From: Bacteroidota bacterium
Lineage (GTDB): Bacteria; Bacteroidota; Bacteroidia; Bacteroidales; JAGONC01
NCBI GenBank assembly: GCA_022711405.1
Contig: JAKLFC010000015.1
Span: 30,923-94,922 of the forward strand
Reading direction: 5' to 3'
DNA length: 64,000 nt
Part shown: positions 53,761 to 63,021 of the stretch, piece after piece
Layout of the letters: every line of letters starts with the position of its first letter
Position numbering within the stretch: position 1 is the stretch's first letter
Position numbers and translations under genes: made by a program
The notes under the pieces: model-generated
Databases searched by the model: none
Told to the model about the DNA's origin: nothing
What the model saw: the letters and a program-made list of their open reading frames with translations, nothing else

Positions 53761-53795
53761 AAAGCATGCAACTTGTAGCTTTAAGCTAACTCATC

Positions 53796-54518
53796 ATGGC
53801 GAAGTTCGGTAAGTGGATCGGCGGAGGTCTGGGATGGGTACTGGGAGGACCCATTGGGGTCATCCTTGGATTCATTGTCGGCTCTATGTTCGATGCCATG
53901 CAGTCAGGAGAATATGAGTACCGGGGAGCCCGTACCCAAAGCGGCGATTTCACCATCAGTCTGCTCATTCTTACCGCTGCCGTGATGAGGGCCGATGAAA
54001 AAGTGATGAAATCGGAGCTGGATTACGTCCGGAATTTTTTGTTACGACAATTCGGAGCTGAAAAGGGTGAACAGCTGGTACTCGTTCTCCGTGATCTCCT
54101 GAAACAGGAAATCAACCTGCCGGAAGTCACGGCCCAGATCCGTCAGTATATGGATCACCCTTCAAGACTTCAGCTGGTCCATATCCTTTTTGGTATTGCA
54201 CTGGCCGATGGGCAGAGCCATCCACAGGAAGTTGAGGTCATCCGGTCCATTTGCGGTTACCTGGGTGTGAGTGACAGTGATTTTCAGTCCATAAAGGCCA
54301 TGTTCGTCAAGGACATGGAAAGTGCTTATCAGGTGCTGGAAGTGTCTCCCGATGCATCGGATGAAGAGGTTCAGAAGGCCTACCGGAAGATGGCTGTCAA
54401 GTATCACCCGGATAAGGTAAGTCACCTGGGAGAAGATGTACAACGGGCTGCAAATGAGAAGTTCCAGAAACTCAACCAGGCGTATCAGGATATTAAGAAG
54501 CAGAGAGGCCTTAAGTGA
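53796..54518 (+). CDS. TerB-DnaJ domain protein (DjlA-like)
   Basis: 240 aa. A Gly-rich hydrophobic N-terminus (WIGGGLGWVLGGPIGVILGF) probably inserts in or touches the membrane. Residues ~50-170 are a TerB-like helical domain (LILTAAVMRADEKVMKSEL, FGIALADGQSHPQEVEVIRS). The C-terminal ~65 residues are a J-domain with the Hsp70-stimulating HPD motif (VKYHPDKV) near residue 204. It should recruit DnaK to the membrane, as DjlA does. It stands behind octamer and heptamer repeats and is convergent with the porin gene. Confidence 0.93.
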   Translation: MAKFGKWIGGGLGWVLGGPIGVILGFIVGSMFDAMQSGEYEYRGARTQSGDFTISLLILTAAVMRADEKVMKSELDYVRNFLLRQFGAEKGEQLVLVLRDLLKQEINLPEVTAQIRQYMDHPSRLQLVHILFGIALADGQSHPQEVEVIRSICGYLGVSDSDFQSIKAMFVKDMESAYQVLEVSPDASDEEVQKAYRKMAVKYHPDKVSHLGEDVQRAANEKFQKLNQAYQDIKKQRGLK

Positions 54519-54523
54519 TATCT

Positions 54524-56419
54524 CTAGTCCTGAAACCGCCAGGCGACTCCAAACCTGACCCGGCCATCCTGCAGGGGGTAATGAGGAACCAGGTAATAAT
54601 CATGCTTTCCGAAAAGACTGTTCAAATGATGGTATACAAGGAAGAAACGCGCTGTTTTCACCTTGAATTTCCATACGATATCCAGTACCAGCAGTGGATT
54701 TAATTTCTTCTCGTCCTGCACGTAGAAGACCCGTGAGGAAGGCATATATCCATTGGCATAATAGGATGTCTGGTAGTGCAGATCAAATCCCAGTTGAGTG
54801 CTCAGTGCCCCCTTGAACAGCTCCTGATTATAATATGCGCTCAGGTCTGCGGTGAGAGAAGGTAAACGAAGGAACTCAGTCCGCGTGACATATTGATATG
54901 TCCCCCATGCATCAAGGGTCACTCTCCTGAAATGCCAGGGGCTATGCGCCCTAACCTGGAACACATCCATGTCTTTGTCGGCCTGTTCAGGCACGGCGTC
55001 GGTATTGAAATAGACGTAATTCGAATAATGGTAATAATGACCCGTGATATGAATATAGGGCAGGTCGCCCATGAATCCGATGTGCAGCAGGGCCTCCTTA
55101 TCAAATGAATTATCCCATAGGAAATAATTGGACAGAAAATGACTGCTGTACCAGGATGGGGTTCTTCTGATGAAGGAGACCGTTCCACTGAGCAAATACT
55201 GCTTATTTCGGGGTGAAAACGTCTTGGTGATCCATGCGGTGATCCTGGTATCTCCTTTCTGAAAATCGCCATGTGCCAGTTCGGCTTCTCCTTTCAGTTC
55301 CAGGCTCTTAAAAGGCCGCATTACCAGTCGGGCAGAATAGAACAGGTGATTCAACCCTGTAGTGTCAAGGGGCTCGTCGTGTGAAAAATACTGAATCCTG
55401 TCGAACTGGTACCTGACGGCGAGGGTGAGGATGACAGGGGTGTTGATGTCCCTTGAGTTGGACCATGCCAGCGTATTTTCCAGTGTATTTACCTGTACGG
55501 CATCTTTTGTTTTGGTACTGTCGAGGTAAACGGCCGGATAGAAAAGCGTATCAATTTTATCGTCAGAATAGGTAAGTGTTTTTTTTGTGATCTGAAAATT
55601 ATGAGAGATGCTTCCGGGCTGGAATACCTTACGTGTTTTTTGAGATTCGCTGAGGGTGTCGCCGGGTTTTGTGAGGCTGTAGAAATGCGCAAAGCGGAAG
55701 CTGTTCTCTTTCCATTTATTTTGCGCTGTATTGAGGTTGACGGTAATCCGGGTAGGATCCGTTTCAATTTTTTCCTCAAAGACCGAGTCATACTGTATGC
55801 CTCCGTTTTCCTCCATGGTGAATCCGTTATGTATGAGGTCAGTGAGCAATCCATAGCGCATATTTTTTGTAAAATAGTTGACCTTCAGCACCACGCTTTT
55901 ATCCTCTGATTTTTGACGGGGATAACCGCCAAATGCATTGATCAAGCGGAAGTCAAGGCCAATGACAAGATTATTCCCGATGGCCTGGCTTGTGTTTGCC
56001 CCAAAGACTTGCTCCTTATATTTGCTCATTACGTAAAACAGTTCGCTGTAAGGCTTTAGCGAAGTATAATGATGCACCATATCGTGCTGGATACGGTAGA
56101 GGTCGAATGCCGGAACGATTGGCTGTACCTCAAGTGCGGAGGCAGGAGAGAAGAACAGGTTGTGCGATGCCAGGCCTATATTGCCGAGCGTTGCAAAGAG
56201 ATTACCCGGGTAGTATGCAGGATCATATTTCTGGAAGTAGGTCAGGGTTGTATCGATGACCTGATCGTTTGGGGGAGTAAACGAAAAGTCATTTTCAAGG
56301 TAATAGGTCACGATGGATGAGTCGGCCCGGTTAACCGTGGAATCCGTGACCTGCGGATAGCCTGAATAGGAGAGGTTTACGAATAGTACGATGAAACTAT
56401 AACCAACAAACCTGCCCAT
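54524..56419 (-). CDS. Putative porin (PF14121-like outer-membrane protein)
   Basis: 631 aa. A signal sequence (YSFIVLFVNLSYSGYPQV) is followed by a long strand-rich body with many aromatic girdle residues: LASHNLFFSPASALEVQPIV, VIGLDFRLINAFGGYPRQKS, LTDLIHNGFTMEENGGIQYD and the C-terminal RVRFGVAWRFQD, which ends in the aromatic type of last strand used by the BAM complex. This layout matches the putative-porin family of Bacteroidota. It should form a large outer-membrane barrel. A TATCTTTG -7-like element on the minus strand at 56442-56449 lies upstream. Confidence 0.86.
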   Translation of the reverse strand: MGRFVGYSFIVLFVNLSYSGYPQVTDSTVNRADSSIVTYYLENDFSFTPPNDQVIDTTLTYFQKYDPAYYPGNLFATLGNIGLASHNLFFSPASALEVQPIVPAFDLYRIQHDMVHHYTSLKPYSELFYVMSKYKEQVFGANTSQAIGNNLVIGLDFRLINAFGGYPRQKSEDKSVVLKVNYFTKNMRYGLLTDLIHNGFTMEENGGIQYDSVFEEKIETDPTRITVNLNTAQNKWKENSFRFAHFYSLTKPGDTLSESQKTRKVFQPGSISHNFQITKKTLTYSDDKIDTLFYPAVYLDSTKTKDAVQVNTLENTLAWSNSRDINTPVILTLAVRYQFDRIQYFSHDEPLDTTGLNHLFYSARLVMRPFKSLELKGEAELAHGDFQKGDTRITAWITKTFSPRNKQYLLSGTVSFIRRTPSWYSSHFLSNYFLWDNSFDKEALLHIGFMGDLPYIHITGHYYHYSNYVYFNTDAVPEQADKDMDVFQVRAHSPWHFRRVTLDAWGTYQYVTRTEFLRLPSLTADLSAYYNQELFKGALSTQLGFDLHYQTSYYANGYMPSSRVFYVQDEKKLNPLLVLDIVWKFKVKTARFFLVYHHLNSLFGKHDYYLVPHYPLQDGRVRFGVAWRFQD

Positions 56420-56525
56420 ACCAGTGATTGAAATGAAGGTTCAAAGATAACGAATTAACTTTTCTTTTATGGTGCAGTTGCCGGATGGATTGTCGGAGCA
56501 GGTAAAGGAAGAAATATCAGGACGA

Positions 56526-59441
56526 TCAGTCGATTAACTGCCGTTTGACCAGGTCTGCAAAGTGCCCGGCATTATTCATTAGCTGGTCAAAAGTACCTGT
56601 CTCCATCACCTGGCCATTATCGACCACATAGATTTTATCGGCATTCCTGATGGTGCTTAGCCGGTGTGCAATCACCAGTCGCGTAGCCTGGATATTTTCA
56701 AGGCTCCCGGAAACAGTTCGCTGGGTTTCGTTATCCAGTGCACTGGTGGCTTCGTCGAGAAAAAGTATCCTGGGATTGGCCACGATTGCCCTTGCAAGGA
56801 GGATTCGCTGCCGTTGCCCTCCGGAAAGTGTGGATAGCCCGTCCGATACGATGGTAAACATTCCCATCGGCATCTGGCGGATGTCTTCATCCAGACCTAC
56901 CATCCTGGCGGCTTCCCACGCCTCATCCATGGTCGCATTTGACACGCCGATGATGTTGGAAAAGATATTCCCTGGCGCCAGGCGCGTGTCCTGCAATACA
57001 GATCCAATCTGCCGCCTGACCGACGAGGGATCGATGTTGGACAGATCCTGCCTGTCATAATAGATGGCCCCATTTTCAGGTATTTCCAATCCAAGCAGGA
57101 GCCTTAACAGAGTCGACTTCCCGGAACCCGAAGGGCCTACGATCGCCACATATTCTCCAGGCAGCACATGCATGGATAGATCCCTCAGCACCAGAGGACC
57201 ATCGGGCTCATACCTGAAGTTAATATGATTTATCTCAACCTCTCCCCGCAAAGCCAATATTTCATGCTTCACATTGACATTTTCCGGAAGGGTCTCAAGA
57301 ATGGGTCTGATATTTTCAAACAGGGGCAGGGATGTGAACAGGGCAATGCCTGACATACCCATCTGCAGAATGATCGCTACGGTCACTGTCAGAGCAGTGA
57401 AAAAGGCCATGAACTCACCTGTTGATAACGATCTGTCCTTATCACCTGCGATGATCCCGAAAACAACCATGGAAACAATCACGGGCAGAACAGACATGAA
57501 AACCTGAAGAATGTTGGAATAGATCTTGACTTTTATAGCCGAACGCTTAAATTGGGAAAACCTGTCGGCCCACAGTGCAAATGCCGGAATTTCAGCTCCG
57601 GCGATCTTGATCTTGGAGATACTGCTCAGGAACTGGATCAGCAGACCGGATATCTGATTCTGAAGCTGGATGATCAGGCGCTGTTGTCTCTGGATCTTAA
57701 TTCCATAATACCCAAACATGGCCAGGCTCAGCAAAAGCAGCACAGAAGTAAGGATGGCAAGGAGGGGATCGTAGGCAAAAAGCAGGAAATAGTTAAATAT
57801 ACCGAAAATGCTTGTGACGATCGCATGAATGACCGTATTGGAAAGCATTTTTCTGAGAACCGTCACACTGTTGGCCTTGGAAGCCAATTCACCGCTGCTG
57901 TATTTCTTGAAGAATGATGCAGGCATTGCCAGGATCCTGTCCCATAATGCAGCCTGAACCTGAAAATCGATCCTTGTCTCCATCCGTATCAACGCAAAGC
58001 TCTTGACCAACTGGAAAAGGGCAATGGCCAGTGCACCGGTGAACAGGGCGAATGCAAACAGTACGAGTTCCTGGTAGTTTGACCGGGGGATGAGTTTATC
58101 GAAAATAACACCTGACAGCACAGGTAACAACAGAGTGCAAAATCCACCGGCAACAGCCGCACCAAGTACGGTGTAAAAGTCGGTCCGGATTCCTTTCAGA
58201 CTGAATTTCAACAGATCGTGCCAATGAATGGCCTTGTGGGGGAATGGCCTGTAAAACTGGTAAGTCGACGGTCTAAGGGTATCGGCGAACTCCCTGCTGA
58301 CATCGATCTGACCGGGGATCTCAGGATTAAATGCAATGTACCGGTTCCCGGCCGAGGGCAGCAGCGCCACCGGTTGATTTCCATCGATGGTATGCGCCAG
58401 TAGTGGACCGCAATCCCTGCTCCACCATTTTTCCGGGAGTGCTACCTGACGAACCATAAAGTGTGATGACCGGGCAATGTCTTTTACGGTCAGTGCCTGC
58501 AATTTCTCCTTGTCGGATATCTCAGGTATTTTCAGGGAGATCCCGGAGTAACGTGCAATGTGCTGACAGGCTGTGATGAGCGGTGTTTGACCGGTATCAT
58601 GGAAAGTCGAATCAATGATGTTATTGATCACAGAGGCAATCCTGTAAAGCGCGTGTTCCTTTCGTGAGTCCAGCTCAGCTGATTTTTCTGCGAGCCGGTT
58701 GATCTCATCCACCAGTTCAAGCCTTGTGTTCAGGAACTCACAGAAAAAGATCATCTCATAGAAATGATCAAGGTCTGACCAGAAGGATCCTTCTTCCAGT
58801 GCTTTGATCGTCGTGAAGGTACTGACCGTACTTTCTTCAATGGTTTGAATCCATGAGTCTCTGGTCAGAGGAATGAGATTCGAAGAATATTTCTCATTTA
58901 TTTCACTCATACCTAAGATCAGTCCGTTGCCCGTGAGCATTCTTATCCAGCAGACTCCTTTCCTGCTTCCGAATTTTGTATGATCCGGAATTCGGGTCTG
59001 TATGTCCGGCTCCAGAAGCAACAGTGTCTCAGGATTTATGTTTTTTGAAACGCCAAACAACAGGCCCTGTACCCACCCATCCATAAGGTGAGCGACCTCC
59101 TCTTTATGGCTTACTTTTTTCGTGCATTCCATCAGCCGGGGCAGTTCCAGGCGCAGGATGATCGCCCCTGCCGAACCCACTGCCAGCAGGGCTTTTTCGT
59201 TCCCATACCTGTCGCTGTCGAGTCCCAGCATCATCTCACCCGCATTCACCGTAAAGAAGTAGAACCGTGCACCTGCAGGCTGTCCTTTCTCCATCCTGAT
59301 CGAAAAAACATCCACTTTTCCTGAAGCGATAAACCATGCCTGGCCGGGATCATTCAAATAGATCGGATGATTGCTGCCGCTCAACTCCAGCTGCCCTTCC
59401 AGCTTAAAAATCTGTTCAAGTGGTATTTCCGTCTTGCTCAT
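56526..59441 (-). CDS. NHLM-type peptide export ABC transporter, permease/ATPase without peptidase
   Basis: 971 aa. The N-terminal ~330 residues contain a cyclic-nucleotide-binding-like beta roll (WFIASGKVDVFSIRMEKGQP), as in the NHLM ABC2 family (TIGR03797). Membrane segments follow (~residues 410-700), then the ATPase with Walker [10 protein letters not shown] near 769, the signature [14 protein letters not shown] near 872 and Walker B ILFLDEATSALD. It should work as a heteromer with the C39-peptidase ABC gene upstream, both exporting a nitrile-hydratase-leader type peptide. No precursor peptide gene is seen next to it. Confidence 0.9.
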   Translation of the reverse strand: MSKTEIPLEQIFKLEGQLELSGSNHPIYLNDPGQAWFIASGKVDVFSIRMEKGQPAGARFYFFTVNAGEMMLGLDSDRYGNEKALLAVGSAGAIILRLELPRLMECTKKVSHKEEVAHLMDGWVQGLLFGVSKNINPETLLLLEPDIQTRIPDHTKFGSRKGVCWIRMLTGNGLILGMSEINEKYSSNLIPLTRDSWIQTIEESTVSTFTTIKALEEGSFWSDLDHFYEMIFFCEFLNTRLELVDEINRLAEKSAELDSRKEHALYRIASVINNIIDSTFHDTGQTPLITACQHIARYSGISLKIPEISDKEKLQALTVKDIARSSHFMVRQVALPEKWWSRDCGPLLAHTIDGNQPVALLPSAGNRYIAFNPEIPGQIDVSREFADTLRPSTYQFYRPFPHKAIHWHDLLKFSLKGIRTDFYTVLGAAVAGGFCTLLLPVLSGVIFDKLIPRSNYQELVLFAFALFTGALAIALFQLVKSFALIRMETRIDFQVQAALWDRILAMPASFFKKYSSGELASKANSVTVLRKMLSNTVIHAIVTSIFGIFNYFLLFAYDPLLAILTSVLLLLSLAMFGYYGIKIQRQQRLIIQLQNQISGLLIQFLSSISKIKIAGAEIPAFALWADRFSQFKRSAIKVKIYSNILQVFMSVLPVIVSMVVFGIIAGDKDRSLSTGEFMAFFTALTVTVAIILQMGMSGIALFTSLPLFENIRPILETLPENVNVKHEILALRGEVEINHINFRYEPDGPLVLRDLSMHVLPGEYVAIVGPSGSGKSTLLRLLLGLEIPENGAIYYDRQDLSNIDPSSVRRQIGSVLQDTRLAPGNIFSNIIGVSNATMDEAWEAARMVGLDEDIRQMPMGMFTIVSDGLSTLSGGQRQRILLARAIVANPRILFLDEATSALDNETQRTVSGSLENIQATRLVIAHRLSTIRNADKIYVVDNGQVMETGTFDQLMNNAGHFADLVKRQLID

Positions 59442-59449
59442 CCCTCTTT

Positions 59450-61654
59450 CTATTCTTTTATCAGCTCTTTGTAGGGTCCTTCCTGGCGGTACAGTTCTTC
59501 GTGGGTACCCCGCTGTACTATTTTCCCGCGGTCAAGCACAATGATCTCATCGCAGTCCCTGATCGTACTCAGCCGGTGAGCGATGACCAGAGTGGTGCAT
59601 CCTTTTTTCCTGATGTTGAGATCGATCAGAAATTCTGTTTTGGCATCCAGCGAACTGGTGGCTTCATCGAGGATAAGTATGGAAGGATTGGTGGCGAGCG
59701 CGCGGGCTATTTCCAGCCTTTGTTTCTGACCACCGCTGAAGTTTTTTCCATTCTCGAGCATCCGGCTCATATAGGCTCCGGGCCGTTCGGTGATGTCCTG
59801 GTGGATGCAGGCATCCTTGGCTGCCTGTATCATATCCTTTTCGCTGATGGTCTGGTCCCACATGCGAATATTCTCCTGGATGGTGCCCTCATACAGGAAA
59901 ATATTCTGATCGACCATGGCAATGGAATTGTTCAGGATGCGCTGTGGGATCTCATCTCTTCTTCTGCCGTCCAAAAGGACATCACCTTTCCATGGTTTAT
60001 AGAGTCCGCTTACCAGGAAGGCGATGGTTGATTTTCCGCAGCCCGTTTTACCGATAATGGCTACCCGTGAACCCGGATTCAGCTTCAGTGAAAAATTTTC
60101 GATCAGAGGCGGCTCCAGGATACTGTATCCGAAAGTTATGTCGCGAAGTTCAAGACTACCATCCAGTCTGGCTGTCTTTTCGGTAGTGGCAGAGTGGGAT
60201 TCCCTGAGCTTTTCATCGGGGGGATAATTATACACATCGTCAATTCGTTTCATGCCTCCTTCCACGTCCTGCAGGGTGCTGGCAAGGTTCACCAGTGAAT
60301 TGATGGGCTGGCTGAAACTGGCTGCCAGAGTCTGAATGGCCACCAGTGTCCCCACAGTGATCTCGCCATGAATGATCTGTAATACACCCAGAAGCAGGAT
60401 GGCAAGTGATGTGATTGCTGAAAGGAGAACGGGTATGACCTGCAGGGTTTGTGTCAGTCTGCTCAGGCCTTGCTGGATATTGAGAAGCCTGCTCTGGAAT
60501 CCTCCCCACTTGGCAAAGAACTCCGGTTCGGATGCTGATGCTTTGACTGAGTCGATCATCTGGAACCCTGAGGCTGCTAATCCGAACAATTTGCTGTTCT
60601 CGTGAAAGATCCTTTGATTGGCATCCACTCTTTTTCTTGAGATATACCTCAGCGCGGCCAGGTTAATGAGCGATACGACAACGATGATGACGGCCAGGGA
60701 AGCGCTGTAATAGAACATCAATGCAGCATAGAAAACGATTATGATCATGTTCAGGAAAGTCACTCCCAGCTGTCCGGCCAGCATCTGTGCGATCTGGTCG
60801 TTAATGCTCACCCTGACGCTGATATCTCCGGCTGAGCGCTGAACGTGGAAGTTCATGGGGAGGTGCAGCACCCGCCAGAGAAACTTGCTGGAGGAACTGA
60901 GTGAAAGGCTCATTTCGAACCTTACCAGCATCTTGAGCTGAAGCCAGGAAAGTAGGCCTCTCAGGACGGCCGTGAGGCACAGGCCGGCCATCAGTGGCAG
61001 GATCCAGCGGCTGAAATGTCCGATCAGGATCTTATCAACAAAGATCTTGGAGAGTTCAGGGATGGCCAGTCCGGGAACCACCAGCGCGAGCCCTGTAAGG
61101 GTCAGAAAGAAAACAGTTTTCTTGTAGTCTTTCATCCTGTTCATCAGTGCAGACAGGAATTTAGGCTTTGAGCCACCCGGCTGAAAACCTGCGCCGGGCT
61201 TGAAGGTAAGCACAACACCTGTGAATGATTCATCGAAGACCTTGCTGGTGACAACCCGTTGACCGGTAGCAGGGTCGTTCAGGTAAAACTTGTTTTTCCC
61301 GTATCCCTCCACTACAAGGAAGTGATAGAAGTTCCAGAAGACAATGAGAGGCATGGACAGTGCCTTCAAATCCTCGGGTTCTTTTTTGTATGCCTTTACC
61401 TCGAGTCCGTATTTCCGTGCAGCCTTTGCAATGTTGGCCGCATTGCTTCCGTTCCGGGAAACACCGCAATCCACCCTCAGCTTCTCCAGGGGAACAAATT
61501 TCTTAAAATAGCCCAGTACAATACCCAGTGAGGCCGCCCCGCATTCAGATGCCTCCATTTGCAAAACGGTGGGCGTGTTGACTTTATGGATTTTGAACAG
61601 AGATTGGAGCCACACGGTGATCCTGTGTGCACTATTTCCCGGAAGAGCAGCCAA
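59450..61654 (-). CDS. NHLM-type peptidase/permease/ATPase exporter
   Basis: 734 aa. The N-terminal C39 protease has its catalytic Cys38 (QMEASECGAASLG), His111 (FWNFYHFLVVEGYG) and Asp127 (LNDPATG), all present, so leader cleavage should be active. Membrane helices fill ~160-440 (TVFFLTLTGLALVVPGLAIP and others). The ATPase has Walker A GKTGCGKST near 536, the signature FSGGQKQRLEIARAL and Walker B ILILDEATSSLD. It matches the TIGR03796 class, which cuts leader peptides after a GG/GA-type site and exports the core. It is 8 bp from the partner ABC gene and 10 bp after the HlyD gene, so the three are one operon. Confidence 0.93.
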   Translation of the reverse strand: MAALPGNSAHRITVWLQSLFKIHKVNTPTVLQMEASECGAASLGIVLGYFKKFVPLEKLRVDCGVSRNGSNAANIAKAARKYGLEVKAYKKEPEDLKALSMPLIVFWNFYHFLVVEGYGKNKFYLNDPATGQRVVTSKVFDESFTGVVLTFKPGAGFQPGGSKPKFLSALMNRMKDYKKTVFFLTLTGLALVVPGLAIPELSKIFVDKILIGHFSRWILPLMAGLCLTAVLRGLLSWLQLKMLVRFEMSLSLSSSSKFLWRVLHLPMNFHVQRSAGDISVRVSINDQIAQMLAGQLGVTFLNMIIIVFYAALMFYYSASLAVIIVVVSLINLAALRYISRKRVDANQRIFHENSKLFGLAASGFQMIDSVKASASEPEFFAKWGGFQSRLLNIQQGLSRLTQTLQVIPVLLSAITSLAILLLGVLQIIHGEITVGTLVAIQTLAASFSQPINSLVNLASTLQDVEGGMKRIDDVYNYPPDEKLRESHSATTEKTARLDGSLELRDITFGYSILEPPLIENFSLKLNPGSRVAIIGKTGCGKSTIAFLVSGLYKPWKGDVLLDGRRRDEIPQRILNNSIAMVDQNIFLYEGTIQENIRMWDQTISEKDMIQAAKDACIHQDITERPGAYMSRMLENGKNFSGGQKQRLEIARALATNPSILILDEATSSLDAKTEFLIDLNIRKKGCTTLVIAHRLSTIRDCDEIIVLDRGKIVQRGTHEELYRQEGPYKELIKE

Positions 61655-61664
61655 CGGTTATGTT

Positions 61665-62567
61665 TTATTTATTAAAAAGCAAATGAATAGGTCGTTTCTT
61701 ACTGATGGTCGTCGTCACCTGGCAAATTTTACCGTTATTTCTGTTCACATCCTCTGCAGTAAGACCTGCACTCCAATCAATCAGGGCACTGACTTCATAA
61801 TGTGTTGACTGGGCAAGCCGGTCAACCATTTGTTCATCCTGAAATAGATTGGAGATCCGTTCTCTGGAAACAGGAAATCCTGAAACGAAGTCAATCTTTC
61901 CTGCAAATCGTGTTCGATCCCTGTCATCGTCCATTATAATCTGAACATCCATACCGGTCTTCACTTCTTTGATCTCAGGTTCCGGGAGAAGAAAGATCAC
62001 GGAAGGATGGGTATCATTCGTCCATTTTTGCAAGGAAAACAATACCTCGCCAGGTGGTATGACAGTACCCGGAATAATTTTAACCTCTGCAATCGTTCCG
62101 TTGGAAGGGCTGACAATGCCCGATCTGGTATCTGCCAGTTCTGTCAACTCTTTCAGTTGCCGTTCAATGTCACGTACGTAGGGATTCTGATCAGTTGAAT
62201 CCTGCTGGCGGATGACCGACAGTTCAGATTGCAGCCTGGCGATAGGGAGAAGAAGGTCCTCCGGTGTGATTTCAGCCAGCATCTGTCCTGCTTTCACGTG
62301 GCTGCCAGGGTATACATAAATGGTATCGATCCATCCCGGGTACAGGGCAACGATCTGTTCTCTGGGTCTGTTGAACAATCCGGGGCCCGATGCGGAGCTG
62401 GTAATGGTTCCGGTGAATGCCCAAACAATGAATATAACGATCATAAGGATCAGGGCAATTAAAATGAGCCAGCTTCTGGCAGAGGTAACCTGGAGCAATT
62501 CATCCAGCTTCTCGGGGGATGTAAGACGCTGAAATGCTTTTTCCCTGAAAATAGGATTTTGAAGCAT
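61665..62567 (-). CDS. NHLM-type HlyD-family secretion protein
   Basis: 300 aa. One membrane helix at ~35-55 (LILIALILMIVIFIVWAFTG) anchors it, with the rest in the periplasm. The lipoyl-like halves are PGSHVKAGQMLAEITPEDLL and IVSPSNGTIAEVKIIPGTVI, and a short coiled coil lies between. It resembles the NHLM HlyD class (TIGR03794) and would link the ABC exporter to the outer membrane. No outer-membrane TolC partner is in the window. It is the first gene of the operon after the rRNA terminator. Confidence 0.9.
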   Translation of the reverse strand: MLQNPIFREKAFQRLTSPEKLDELLQVTSARSWLILIALILMIVIFIVWAFTGTITSSASGPGLFNRPREQIVALYPGWIDTIYVYPGSHVKAGQMLAEITPEDLLLPIARLQSELSVIRQQDSTDQNPYVRDIERQLKELTELADTRSGIVSPSNGTIAEVKIIPGTVIPPGEVLFSLQKWTNDTHPSVIFLLPEPEIKEVKTGMDVQIIMDDDRDRTRFAGKIDFVSGFPVSRERISNLFQDEQMVDRLAQSTHYEVSALIDWSAGLTAEDVNRNNGKICQVTTTISKKRPIHLLFNK

Positions 62568-62576
62568 ACGATGTCA

Positions 62577-62741
62577 TTATTTATCATGTTTGTTCATCAC
62601 TACCTTCGAAAGACCTATCCATCTGATTAAATATTCATTGAAGAGGTTATTGATTTTAAACTGACTTACTTGCGATAAATAAGGAAATTTGCGTATAAAG
62701 GTAAGAATACCTGTCCGAATAATTTGAATATTTATTTCCAT
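62577..62741 (-). CDS. Small ORF upstream of the NHLM operon (candidate only)
   Basis: 54 codons beginning MEINIQIIRTGILTFIRKFP and ending GLSKVVMNKHDK lie between the rRNA terminator and the HlyD gene, on the same strand and 9 bp before it. There is no Cys, no double-Gly cut site and no nitrile-hydratase-like leader, so it does not look like a normal NHLM precursor. It is basic and hydrophobic and could be a chance frame in an AT-rich leader. I list it because it is the only open frame in the position where a precursor might be expected. Confidence 0.25.
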   Translation of the reverse strand: MEINIQIIRTGILTFIRKFPYLSQVSQFKINNLFNEYLIRWIGLSKVVMNKHDK

Positions 62742-62760
62742 GAAAATGGGCGATGCAGGC

Positions 62761-62788
62761 AAAAAAAAACCCCGGAACGAGTCCGGGG
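62761..62788 (-). terminator. Terminator of the rRNA operon
   Basis: On the minus strand a 7-bp G/C stem (62782-62788 with 62770-62776, loop of 5) is followed by nine T residues (62769-62761). It lies about 30 bp after the 5S gene and before the NHLM operon. Confidence 0.9.
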
Positions 62789-62820
62789 TCTGGTCCCGGA
62801 TCTGGTCCGGGGCATGGGGT

Positions 62821-62931
<111 letters not shown>

Positions 62932-63021
62932 AAGATTGTAACCCTGAACGTTATCAGGGGCTGATAGTTTGACATAAGAGGAAAGAAAACACAGTGCAGT
63001 AGATATAATTAGTCATCATGT

